A DNA stretch of 64,000 nt, taken from JAOPZW01 sp963803375. GTDB taxonomy: Bacteria > Actinomycetota > Thermoleophilia > Solirubrobacterales > Solirubrobacteraceae. The stretch is taken from contig CAWDMB010000014.1 in NCBI GenBank assembly GCA_963803375.1, positions 186,001-250,000 of the forward strand, in the 5' to 3' direction. This document shows, piece by piece, positions 21,274-29,004 of this stretch. The translations under genes were made by a program, and so were the position numbers. Positions within the stretch are counted from its first letter, which is position 1. Every line of letters begins with the position of its first letter. The notes under the pieces were generated by a model. The model had not been told where the DNA came from. It worked only from the letters and a program-made list of their open reading frames with translations, and searched no databases.

Positions 21274-22761
21274 CTACTTCTGGCCGACGCGCGTGAGCGA
21301 CCGCGCGATCGCCAGCATCTGCTGGTTGTTCAGCGTCTGCGAGAGCGAGTTCGAGACCCAGTAGACCGCCCTCGGCGTGCGCCAGGCCACGAGCCGCAGC
21401 CGCGTGCCGTCGTAGAAGAGCTCGTACGTGCGCCCGCGCATGCGCATCGTCTCGCTGGGGTCGTCGAGGATCGGCGGGGACTTCCAGCTCATCCCCTGGA
21501 CTCCATAGAACTGCCCCTGCAGCCCCGTCGAGGCGACGATCCGGTAGGCGCGGAAGCGGTGGCCGCCGCGGTCGGAGATCCGGTACACGCGCGGCTTGCC
21601 GTACTGGTAGGCGCCCCGGGCGAGGCGGACGGCCGGGAACCTGAGCGGGAAGCGCGTCTTGATCGAGGCCTGGGCGACGAGGTTCTCGGCCTCGAGCTTC
21701 GCGGAGACGATCCCGCGCGGTAGCCCCTGGGACCGGCGCTCGACGCCCCTGCCCTTCGCGGTCGGGCGCGCCAGCGGCCGCGGCCCCTCCGACGCCTGAG
21801 CGTTGAGGAACTCCGCCTTCGTCTTGGCCAGGTTCGCGCCGGTGGCCCTCACGTAGGTCGGACCGATCCTGCCCCGGAAGTGCACCTCGCGGACGGGGTG
21901 GCTCGAGGACTCGAAGGCGAGCTTGAGCAGCCGCAGGATCGCCTTGTTGGAGCGGATGTCGGTCTCCGTCGATCGCGCGAAGATGCGCAGCAGCGTCTTG
22001 CGGTCGCCGAAGATGCGGCCCAGCCCGATCTGGTCCTTGGCCTGGCGCAGGAAGTCCTGCTGGCGCGCGGCGCGCACGAAGTCGTCGTCGAAGTGGCGGT
22101 AGCGCACGTAGTCGAGCGAGCGCTGGCCGCAGAGCTTCTGGTAGCCGGGGTCGACGTCGATCGTCGCGTAGTCCTCGCCGCCCCCGGCCGGCGGGTTGTT
22201 GTCGTTGAAGTAGTCGCGGTCGACGTCGACGTAGACGCAGCCCAGGCGATCGACGGCGCGCCGGAAGCCGCGGAAGTCGATGTTGACGACGTGGTTGATC
22301 TCGACCCCCAGCAGCCTCCGGACGGTCTGGACCGCGAGCCGCGGGCCGCCGACCGCGTAGGCGGCGTTGATCTTGTCGGTGCCGTGGCCGGGAATGAAGG
22401 CCTTCAGATCGCGCGGGATCGAGAGGACCGCCGTGGCCTCCTTGCTCGGGTCCAGGCGCACGAGGAGCATCGTGTCCGAGCGGACCGGGTTCTTCTCCTT
22501 GCGGTCGATGTAGCGCTGGTCGGAGCCCAGGACGAGGATCGTCTGCGGCTTGCCGGCGGGAACGTCGTCGAGCGCGCCCGCGATGCCCGGGATCGCCGCC
22601 CCCTCGCCCTTGACGATGCTCACGAGCTCGTTGACCTCGAGCAGGCCGGCCGAGGCGACCGTCGCGGCGCTGAGCAGCGTGATCAGCACGCCGGCCAGGG
22701 CGAAGCGCTTCAGCATCCCCCGCGACGGGCGGGGCGGCTTGTCGTCCTCGACGTCGGTCAT
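21274..22761 (-). CDS. LytR-CpsA-Psr (LCP) family envelope polymer ligase
   Basis: 495 residues. A short cytosolic N-terminus, one membrane helix (about 19-41) and an extracytoplasmic LCP domain (about 70-300). Conserved pieces are ILVLGSDQR, RSDTMLLVRLDP, SIPRDL, DKINAAYAVGG and RYRHFDDDFVRAARQQ, with the Arg/Asp residues that bind the prenyl-pyrophosphate substrate. LCP proteins attach polysaccharides to peptidoglycan or other carriers. A C-terminal region (about 350-495) is extra to the core and unassigned. Its place upstream of ugd fits a polysaccharide attachment role. Confidence 0.93.
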   Translation of the reverse strand: MTDVEDDKPPRPSRGMLKRFALAGVLITLLSAATVASAGLLEVNELVSIVKGEGAAIPGIAGALDDVPAGKPQTILVLGSDQRYIDRKEKNPVRSDTMLLVRLDPSKEATAVLSIPRDLKAFIPGHGTDKINAAYAVGGPRLAVQTVRRLLGVEINHVVNIDFRGFRRAVDRLGCVYVDVDRDYFNDNNPPAGGGEDYATIDVDPGYQKLCGQRSLDYVRYRHFDDDFVRAARQQDFLRQAKDQIGLGRIFGDRKTLLRIFARSTETDIRSNKAILRLLKLAFESSSHPVREVHFRGRIGPTYVRATGANLAKTKAEFLNAQASEGPRPLARPTAKGRGVERRSQGLPRGIVSAKLEAENLVAQASIKTRFPLRFPAVRLARGAYQYGKPRVYRISDRGGHRFRAYRIVASTGLQGQFYGVQGMSWKSPPILDDPSETMRMRGRTYELFYDGTRLRLVAWRTPRAVYWVSNSLSQTLNNQQMLAIARSLTRVGQK

Positions 22762-22810
22762 GCAGGTGCTGTGGAGGGTAGGCGGCGCGCCGGAGGGCTC
22801 GTCGGGCCCG

Positions 22811-23935
22811 CTACGCCAGCCCGCCCTCGACCGCGCGCAGCGACGTGGGCTCCGCGTGCTCGAGTCCGGCGGGCAAGCCGTGCACGAAGTCCCCCAGCGC
22901 GCGGCGGTACCGGCTCAGCGAGGATACCGAGACCCACTCGTTCGGGCCGTGGTGACCGCCGCCGACCGGGCCGAACTCGACGGCCGGCACCCCCGCCTCG
23001 AGGAACGAGATCGCGTCCGAGGCGCCGTCGCGCCCGATGCTGAGGGCGTCGCCCTCGATGAGCTGCCCGACCGCGTCGCGCAGCGCGAGCACGTAGGGGT
23101 TCGTCCGCGGGACGATCGCGGGCTCACGGGTGAAGCACTTGAGGATGCGCAGGTCGCCGATCGCGCGCACCTGGGCCAGGATGTCGCCCGCGTCCTGGTT
23201 GGGCAGGAAGCGGATGTCGACGTCCATGGTGCACAGGTCCGGCACCGTGTTGAAGGCGTCGCCGCCGTCGATGCGCGCGAGGTTGATCGACGGGCGATCG
23301 AAGAGGTCCGAGCTCTCGCGGCTGAAGGGGAGCGTCTCGATGCGCCGGAAGGCGTCGTGGGCCTTGAGGATCGCGTTGTCGCCCAGCCAGGGCGTCGAGC
23401 CGTGGGCGGCGGTCCCGGTGATCTCGACGCGCACGGCGAGCACGCCCTTGGCCTGCACGCCGATGTGGAGGTCGGTCGGCTCGCCCGTGAGCGCGAAGTC
23501 GCCGCGCAGGCCGTCCTTGACGAGCGCGTCGGTCGAGCGGTCCTCGACGTCCTCGGACTCCTCGTCGGGGACGCAGGCAAAGCGCACGCGCACGGCGTCC
23601 TGGGCGGCGACGTCGCGCACAGCGCACATGAGCGCGGCCAGCGCGCCCTTCATGTCGTAGGCGCCCCGGCCGATCAGGCGATCGCCCTCGACGCGCGGCG
23701 TGAACTGGCCCTCGCGCCCCGGCACGACGTCGAGGTGGCCATGGAGCACGATCGTCGGCCCGCTGCGCGCGCCGACGTCGGCGAGGACGACCGGCAGGCC
23801 GTCGTATGCGCGGTCCTCGACGGCGATGCCCTGCGACTCGAGCCAGCCCTTGACGAACCCGGCCGCCGAGCGCAGCCCCTCGGGCTTGGAGGTGTCGTAG
23901 GTGATCAGGCGCTCGGCCAGGACCCGTTCGTCCAC
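22811..23935 (-). CDS. M20 family metallopeptidase (ArgE/DapE/CPG2 type)
   Basis: 374 residues. Zinc ligands and catalytic acids are visible: VLHGHLDVVPG, GRGAYDMKGALA, PDEESED, LTGEPTD and the closing FGPVGGGHHGPNEWV. The lid/dimerisation domain insert carries the conserved AHGSTPW. These enzymes hydrolyse acyl-amino acids or dipeptides; substrate is not resolved. The start is GTG 23935 with TATCCT 7 nt upstream. It is divergent from the reductase gene across only 23 nt. Confidence 0.92.
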   Translation of the reverse strand: MDERVLAERLITYDTSKPEGLRSAAGFVKGWLESQGIAVEDRAYDGLPVVLADVGARSGPTIVLHGHLDVVPGREGQFTPRVEGDRLIGRGAYDMKGALAALMCAVRDVAAQDAVRVRFACVPDEESEDVEDRSTDALVKDGLRGDFALTGEPTDLHIGVQAKGVLAVRVEITGTAAHGSTPWLGDNAILKAHDAFRRIETLPFSRESSDLFDRPSINLARIDGGDAFNTVPDLCTMDVDIRFLPNQDAGDILAQVRAIGDLRILKCFTREPAIVPRTNPYVLALRDAVGQLIEGDALSIGRDGASDAISFLEAGVPAVEFGPVGGGHHGPNEWVSVSSLSRYRRALGDFVHGLPAGLEHAEPTSLRAVEGGLA

Positions 23936-23942
23936 GGCCCGG

Positions 23943-23952
23943 AGGATAGGGT
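23943..23952. promoter_or_regulatory. Overlapping back-to-back -10 boxes, bidirectional leaderless promoter
   Basis: In the 23-nt gap between divergent starts, TATCCT (minus, 23948-23943) lies 7 nt before GTG 23935, and TAGGGT (plus, 23947-23952) lies 6 nt before ATG 23959. The two boxes share the central TA. Neither side has a clear -35. Both transcripts would be leaderless. Confidence 0.55.
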
Positions 23953-23958
23953 CCGGCG

Positions 23959-25083
23959 ATGCCGGCGCGCATCGTGCTCTTCGGGGCCACGGGGTTCACC
24001 GGCGAGCTGACCGCCCGCGCGCTCGTCGCGCGCGGCGAGCGGCCGGTGCTCGCCGCGCGCTCGGAGGCACGCGTGCGCGCCCTGGCCGAGGACCTCGGGG
24101 ACCTCGACTGGGCGCCGGCCGACGTCGCGCGGCCCGAGACCGTGGCGGCGCTCGTGACCGCCCGCGACGTCCTCGTCTCGACCGTCGGGCCGTTCGCGCG
24201 CTGGGGCGAGCCCGCGGTGCGGGCCGCGATCGGCGCGCACGCGCACTACCTCGACTCGACGGGCGAGACGCCGTTCATCCGCGCGGTCTTCGAGCGCTTC
24301 GGGCCGGAGGCGGCCGCCGCGGGCTGCGGCCTCGTGACCGCCTTCGGCTACGACTGGGTGCCCGGCAACCTCGCGGGCGCGCTGGCGCTGCGCGAGGCCG
24401 GCGCGGCGGCCGTCCGCGTCGAGATCGGCTACTTCATGACCGGCGGCGGTGGCGCGGGGAGCATCAGCGGGGGCACGCGCGCCTCGGCGGCCGGCGTCAT
24501 GCTCGCGCCGTCGTTCGCGTGGCGCGGCGGCCGGCTCGTCGACGAGCGCGCCGGCGCGCGGATGCGGAGCTTCGACGTCCGCGCGGGCAAGCGCTGGTCG
24601 GGCGTGTCGGTCGGCTCCTCCGAGCACCTCGCGCTGCCGCGCGTGGCGCCCTCGCTGCGCGACGTCGACGTCTACCTGGGGTGGTTCGGGCCGCTCTCGC
24701 GCGGCGTGCAGGCGCTCTCGCTCGGCGCGTCGCTGCTCACCCGCGTCCCAGGCGCGCGTACCGGCGTCGACGCGCTGATCGGGCGCCTCGTCAAGGGCTC
24801 GACCGGCGGCCCCGACGCCCGGGCGCGGGCGCGGACGGGCTCCCTGGTCGTCGCGGAGGCCTTCGACGCGGGCGGCACGAAGCTGGCCTCGGTGCGCGTC
24901 GAGGGCGTCAACGGCTACGACTTCACGGCCGCGATGCTCGCCTGGGGCGCCGCCACCGTCGCGCGCGACGGGCTGCAGGGCGTCGGCGCGCTCGGGCCGG
25001 TCGACGGCTTCGGGCTCGACGCGCTGCAGGCGGGCGCGGCCGAGGCCGGTATCGCTCAGGCCCAGATCTCGTCGAAGGCGTAG
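23959..25083 (+). CDS. Saccharopine-dehydrogenase-like NAD(P) oxidoreductase
   Basis: 374 residues. The N-terminal Rossmann motif IVLFGATGFTGELTARAL, STVGPFARWG and YLDSTGE place it in the saccharopine dehydrogenase-like / trans-acting enoyl reductase family seen in actinobacterial lipid metabolism. FGYDWVPGNL is another family block. Substrate is unknown. It overlaps the convergent NTF2-like gene by 28 nt at the 3' end, so the two mRNAs are complementary there. Confidence 0.88.
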   Translation: MPARIVLFGATGFTGELTARALVARGERPVLAARSEARVRALAEDLGDLDWAPADVARPETVAALVTARDVLVSTVGPFARWGEPAVRAAIGAHAHYLDSTGETPFIRAVFERFGPEAAAAGCGLVTAFGYDWVPGNLAGALALREAGAAAVRVEIGYFMTGGGGAGSISGGTRASAAGVMLAPSFAWRGGRLVDERAGARMRSFDVRAGKRWSGVSVGSSEHLALPRVAPSLRDVDVYLGWFGPLSRGVQALSLGASLLTRVPGARTGVDALIGRLVKGSTGGPDARARARTGSLVVAEAFDAGGTKLASVRVEGVNGYDFTAAMLAWGAATVARDGLQGVGALGPVDGFGLDALQAGAAEAGIAQAQISSKA

Positions 25084-25454
25084 AGGTCGAAGGGCACGAC
25101 CCAGCACTCCGTGATCCGCTCGTCGTGGACGCGAAAGACGCCGACCGTCCGCCACGACGACCGCCGCCCGGCCTGCTCGACGGTCCCGTCGGCGAGTTGG
25201 ATCACGAGGTCGCCCTCGGAGAGCAGGGCCTTGACGTCGATCCGGAACGTGTCGGCCGCCCGCGCGCGCCGCTGCTCGAGGTAGGCGCGGACGGCCTCGT
25301 GGCCGCGGTGCTCGCCGGCGATCGCGCTGCGCCCCGGCACGTGCCAGACGACGTCGTCGGCGAGCAGCGTCAGCATCGGCTCGACGTCGCCACCGGCGAG
25401 GAAGCGCCCCTGGACGAGGTGAAACTCACGGACGAGATCGGCGGCCGCGCTCAC
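25056..25454 (-). CDS. SnoaL/NTF2-like protein
   Basis: 132 residues with one cone-shaped alpha+beta barrel: FLAGGDVEPMLTLLADDVVWHVPG at the start and ITECWVVPFDLYAFDEIWA at the end. Members are isomerases, cyclases, hydrolases or binding proteins, and the substrate here is not known. The start is GTG 25454 with TAGCGT 7 nt upstream (leaderless-like). Convergent overlap with the reductase gene is 28 nt. Confidence 0.85.
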   Translation of the reverse strand: MSAAADLVREFHLVQGRFLAGGDVEPMLTLLADDVVWHVPGRSAIAGEHRGHEAVRAYLEQRRARAADTFRIDVKALLSEGDLVIQLADGTVEQAGRRSSWRTVGVFRVHDERITECWVVPFDLYAFDEIWA

Positions 25455-25568
25455 GGACCGGACGCTAGCGCGCCACCGGCGCCGGGACCGGTTTCGCGCT
25501 CGCGCTCGGCCGCGCGCGAGCCGCGGGCGTCGGGCGGGCTCGGCGCCCCGCTCCCTGGACGCCGGCGC

Positions 25569-27110
25569 CTACCGCCGGGGCGCGCGCAGCGTGACCTTGA
25601 AGCGCTTCGTGCGGCGGTTGCCCGCCGCGTCGCGGGCGACCGTCACGGCCGTGACCCTCAGGCGCGCGTGCCTGGACAGGTACTTCCGCGTGGCCTTGTT
25701 CATCCGCAGCGTGACCTTGAGGGTCTTGCCGCCGCGAACGCTCACCGTCTTCTTGCTCGAGACGGCCTTGCGACCGCGCTCGAGCCCGACGCCGACCCTG
25801 CAGCGGCGCGCGCTCTTCGGGCACGCGACCCGGAACGCGACCCTGCCGCGCGACGAGATCCGTACCGAGCGCGGCGACAGCGAGATCCGCGGCCCGACGG
25901 GCTTGCGGACGACGAACGTGCGGGTGTCGGCGGGGCCTTCGTTGGCGACCCGGTCGATCGCACGCACGGCGACGGTGTGGCTGCGGGCCGCGAGACCGGC
26001 GAACGACTTCGGGCTCGCACAGGTCGCGTACGCGCCGCCGTCGAGCTTGCACTCGAAGCGCGTCACGTCGGCGTCGGGGCTGGCAAACGCGAACCTGACG
26101 GTGCTGCGGCCGACGCTCAGGCCGCTGATCCTGGTGATCGGGGCCGCGCGGTCGGCGTCGAGGCCGATCAGCACGTCGGTCACCCGCGCTCCGTACACGC
26201 CGCCGAGCGAGCTCAGGGTCGCGCGGTACTGGACGTAGCCCGCGAGCGGGCTCTGGACCGCGCCGCCCGGACCGAGCGCCTGCCACGGCGACCACGACCC
26301 GTCGGGCGCCGGCGTCCGACCCGTGCGGGTCTCGAAGCCGGCGCCGGCGACGTCTCCGCCGGCGATGAGCGCGCCCCATGCCGTGAGGCCCGGGCCCGTG
26401 GCGAGCGGACGCGAGACGAAGCTCCCCGTGGCCACGAAGTTCTGGAGGCGCACGCCGTCGACGCGGACGGCACCCCCGTCTGCGTCGTAGTCGCTGGCCA
26501 GGATCCTGAGGCCGTTCGGGAGGACGATGTCCTGGGTGGAGACGAGCCCGCCGTCGACGTAGAAGGTGACCTGGCCCGCCGTCCAGCGGATCTCGTAGGA
26601 GTGGTAGACGGTCGGATCGATGCCCGCGACGGGAACGTCGATCGCCGTCGCGCCCGCGCGCGTGCGGGCGTAGAGCCCGACCGGCAGGTCCCCGCCGCCC
26701 GTGCTGAAGATCGCATACGGCCCGGCGTCGAAGTCCGCCCCCACGCCGACGTGCTGGAAGGCCTGGCCCGAGAAGGTCGCCGGGAACCTGAGCGACTGCG
26801 GGCCGTCGAAAGCCCTGTCCGTGCCGACGAGCGCCCCGTCGACCTGCAGCGCCCCGCCGTCGACCGTCGCCGATCCGCCCGAGGGCCACGGCGTCGCCGT
26901 CCACGTCAGCCCGATCGGGCTCGCGGCGAAGTCCTGGTTCTCCCAGATCGTCTCGTCGATGTAGAGGTCGCCGCCGAAGACGTGCGTGCCGGCGAACGCA
27001 CCGCCCGCGAAGTCGCCGTCGAGGATCGGCGCGTACGTCGCCGTCGCCGCCGCCGGCCCGACGGCCGCGAGCAGGACGGTGCACATCGTGATCAGCACGG
27101 CGTTGCGCAA
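25569..27110 (-). CDS. Secreted ConA-lectin-like protein with Ig-like and shared C-terminal module (paralogue A)
   Basis: 513 residues from TTG 27110. This start is chosen because GGGAGGGG precedes it by about 5 nt, no in-frame ATG exists upstream, and it matches two paralogues. The signal peptide ends near PAAATA. A ConA-like sandwich follows (about 50-210) with FYVDGGLVSTQ and VGLYARTRAG but no GH16 catalytic ExDxxE. Next come a discoidin-like block (SWSPWQALGPGG, YVQYRATLSSLGG) and an Ig-like domain (FECKLDGGAYATC). The C-terminal module has CPKSARRC and ends ARDAAGNRRTKRFK then APRR. The likely role is extracellular glycan binding. It is last of five secreted genes. Confidence 0.85.
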   Translation of the reverse strand: MRNAVLITMCTVLLAAVGPAAATATYAPILDGDFAGGAFAGTHVFGGDLYIDETIWENQDFAASPIGLTWTATPWPSGGSATVDGGALQVDGALVGTDRAFDGPQSLRFPATFSGQAFQHVGVGADFDAGPYAIFSTGGGDLPVGLYARTRAGATAIDVPVAGIDPTVYHSYEIRWTAGQVTFYVDGGLVSTQDIVLPNGLRILASDYDADGGAVRVDGVRLQNFVATGSFVSRPLATGPGLTAWGALIAGGDVAGAGFETRTGRTPAPDGSWSPWQALGPGGAVQSPLAGYVQYRATLSSLGGVYGARVTDVLIGLDADRAAPITRISGLSVGRSTVRFAFASPDADVTRFECKLDGGAYATCASPKSFAGLAARSHTVAVRAIDRVANEGPADTRTFVVRKPVGPRISLSPRSVRISSRGRVAFRVACPKSARRCRVGVGLERGRKAVSSKKTVSVRGGKTLKVTLRMNKATRKYLSRHARLRVTAVTVARDAAGNRRTKRFKVTLRAPRR

Positions 27111-27151
27111 CTGCTCCCCTCCCTTGTCTGCATCGCGACGGGCGGCGAAGC

Positions 27152-27182
27152 CGCCGCGGCGGGCATGGGGCCCGCCGCGGCG
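27152..27182 (-). terminator. 13-bp GC hairpin between paralogues B and A
   Basis: CGCCGCGGCGGGC pairs perfectly with GCCCGCCGCGGCG around a 5-nt loop, just after the stop of paralogue B and before the ribosome-binding site of A. It may terminate or attenuate transcription inside the cluster. Confidence 0.6.
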
Positions 27183-27199
27183 TCTGCTTCGACCGGGTG

Positions 27200-28873
27200 C
27201 TAGGGCCGCGGCGCGCGCAGGGTGACCTTGACGCGCTTCGTGGCGCTGTTGCCCACCGCGTCGCGCGCGACCGTCACGGCCGTGACCTTCAGGCGCGCGT
27301 GCGTGGACAGGTACTTCCGCGTGGCCTTGTTCAGCGCCAGCGTGACCTTGAGGGTCTTGCCGCCGCGAACGCTCACCGTCTTCTTGCTCGAGGCGGCCTT
27401 GCGACCGCGCTTGAGCTGGACGGCGATCTTGCAGCGCTGCTCGGCCTTGGGGCACTTGACGCGGAACGCGACCTTGCCCGTGCTCGACGCCCGCACCGAG
27501 CGCGGCGAGAGGACCACCTTCGGGGCGAGCCTGTCGACGGTGGTGGTGCCGCCGCCGGGGGTGCCGCCACCGGGCGTGCCGCCGCCGGGGGTGCCGCCAC
27601 CGGGGGTGCCGCCGCCGGGAGTGCCACCACCGGGAGTGCCGCCGCCGCCCGGCTGTGCAGCGATCGTGATCGTCTTCGAGACCGCGGTGCCGACGTTGTT
27701 GGCGTTGTCGACCGCGCGGACCGAGACCGTGTGGTCACCGACCGCGAGACCGCCGTACACCTTCGGGCTCGTGCACGTCGCGTAATCGCCGCCGTCGAGC
27801 TTGCACTCGAAGCGGGCGACGTCGGCGTCCGGGCTCGAGAACGTCGCCGTGGCGGTCGTGCCGCTGACGTTGACCTCGTCGAGGACCGTGGTCGGGGCCG
27901 TCGAGTCGGTGTCGTAGTTGATCGTGACGCTGTTCAGCCGCGCGCCGTAGACGCCGCCGAGCGAGCTCAGCGTCGCCTCGTACTGGATGTACCGGCGCTC
28001 CGGGCTCTGGATGACGCCGCCGGCGCCGAGTGCCTGCCAGTCCGACCACGACGCGTCCGGCGTCTCCGTGTTGCCCGTGCGCGTCCTGAACGTGGCGTCG
28101 GTGAGGTTGCCGGCCGCCGTCAGCGTGCCCCAGTTGCCCACGTTCGGACCCGCATCGCGAACCTGCGAGGCGAAGGTGCCCTCGGGGGAGAAGCTCAGGA
28201 ACTTGATCCCGTCGAGGAGGAACGCGCCACCGCCCGCCTGGGCGTCGCTGGCGATGAAGCGCAACCCGTTGGGCAGCGCGACGTTGTGCGTGGAGACGAG
28301 GTTGCCGTCGACGTAGAAGGTGACCTGGTTCGCCGTCCAGCGGATCTCGTAGTCGTGGAAGACGGTCGGATCGATGCCGAGCAGCTCCTCGTTCTGAGGC
28401 ACGCCGTTGACGAGCGTCCGCGCGTAGAAGCCGACCGGCAGCGCACCGCCGCCCGTGCTGAACATCGCCCACGGCTCGGCGTTGAAGTCCGTGCCGACGC
28501 CCATGTTCTGGAACGGGGTGCTCGCCGCGAAGATCCCGTCGAACTTCAGCGCCTTCGGGGCGTCAAGCGTGTAGCCGCTGAACACCCGGGCGCCGTCGAT
28601 CCTTAGGGCGGCGGGGTCCGGGGTCACCGAGCCGGTCGGCTCCCAGAGGGCGCTGCTCCACGTCCCCGGCACGCCGGCCTCAAAGCCCTGGTTGTCCCAC
28701 TGAGTCTCGTTGATGTAGACGTCGTCGCCGAACACGTGCGTGTTCCCATCCGGCGTACCGGTGGCGAGGTTGTCGTCGACGATCGTCTGTGGCGCCGCCG
28801 TGGCCCAGGCCGGGCCGATGGCCATGGCGAGCAGCGCCGCCAGGCAGATAGTGATGAAGCGCGTCCTGCGCAA
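27200..28873 (-). CDS. Secreted ConA-lectin-like protein with Ig-like and shared C-terminal module (paralogue B)
   Basis: 557 residues from TTG 28873, with AGGGAGG at 28879-28885 upstream. Signal peptide FITICLAALLAMAIGPAWATA. Domain order matches paralogue A: lectin-like sandwich (FYVDGNLVSTHN), discoidin-like block (SWSDWQALGAGG), Ig-like repeat (FECKLDGGDYATC), then a Gly-Gly-Gly-Thr-Pro repeat linker and the C-terminal module with CPKAEQRCK. An in-frame ATG at 28899 would add nine residues. It is longer than A mainly through the linker. Near-identical DNA blocks with A in the C-terminal module suggest recent duplication or conversion. Confidence 0.85.
   Translation of the reverse strand: MRRTRFITICLAALLAMAIGPAWATAAPQTIVDDNLATGTPDGNTHVFGDDVYINETQWDNQGFEAGVPGTWSSALWEPTGSVTPDPAALRIDGARVFSGYTLDAPKALKFDGIFAASTPFQNMGVGTDFNAEPWAMFSTGGGALPVGFYARTLVNGVPQNEELLGIDPTVFHDYEIRWTANQVTFYVDGNLVSTHNVALPNGLRFIASDAQAGGGAFLLDGIKFLSFSPEGTFASQVRDAGPNVGNWGTLTAAGNLTDATFRTRTGNTETPDASWSDWQALGAGGVIQSPERRYIQYEATLSSLGGVYGARLNSVTINYDTDSTAPTTVLDEVNVSGTTATATFSSPDADVARFECKLDGGDYATCTSPKVYGGLAVGDHTVSVRAVDNANNVGTAVSKTITIAAQPGGGGTPGGGTPGGGTPGGGTPGGGTPGGGTPGGGTTTVDRLAPKVVLSPRSVRASSTGKVAFRVKCPKAEQRCKIAVQLKRGRKAASSKKTVSVRGGKTLKVTLALNKATRKYLSTHARLKVTAVTVARDAVGNSATKRVKVTLRAPRP
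27545..27650. repeat. 15-bp tandem repeats encoding a Gly3-Thr-Pro linker in paralogue B
   Basis: About seven copies of a 15-bp unit (plus-strand form GGTGCCGCCGCCGGG with minor variants) encode GGGTP repeats between the Ig-like domain and the C-terminal module. Length is probably variable by slippage. Paralogues A and C have no such linker. Confidence 0.9.
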
Positions 28874-28930
28874 GTGGTCCTCCCTTGAGATCGGCATCAG
28901 GCGATCAACGTGGCCGGCGACCCCGCGCTG

Positions 28931-28964
28931 CCGCGGGCGGCCGAATTTCGTGCGGCCGCCGCGG
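28931..28964 (-). terminator. Hairpin between paralogues C and B
   Basis: CCGCGGGCGGCCG (28931-28943) pairs with CGGCCGCCGCGG (28953-28964) with a one-base bulge and a 9-nt loop, downstream of the paralogue C stop. It lies at the equivalent position to the hairpin after paralogue B, and the flanking GCCCGCCGCGGCGTC sequence is shared by both gaps. Confidence 0.55.
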
Positions 28965-29004
28965 CGAGCCCCGTGCCCGCCGCGGCGTCCTGCTCGGGCG
29001 TTCC

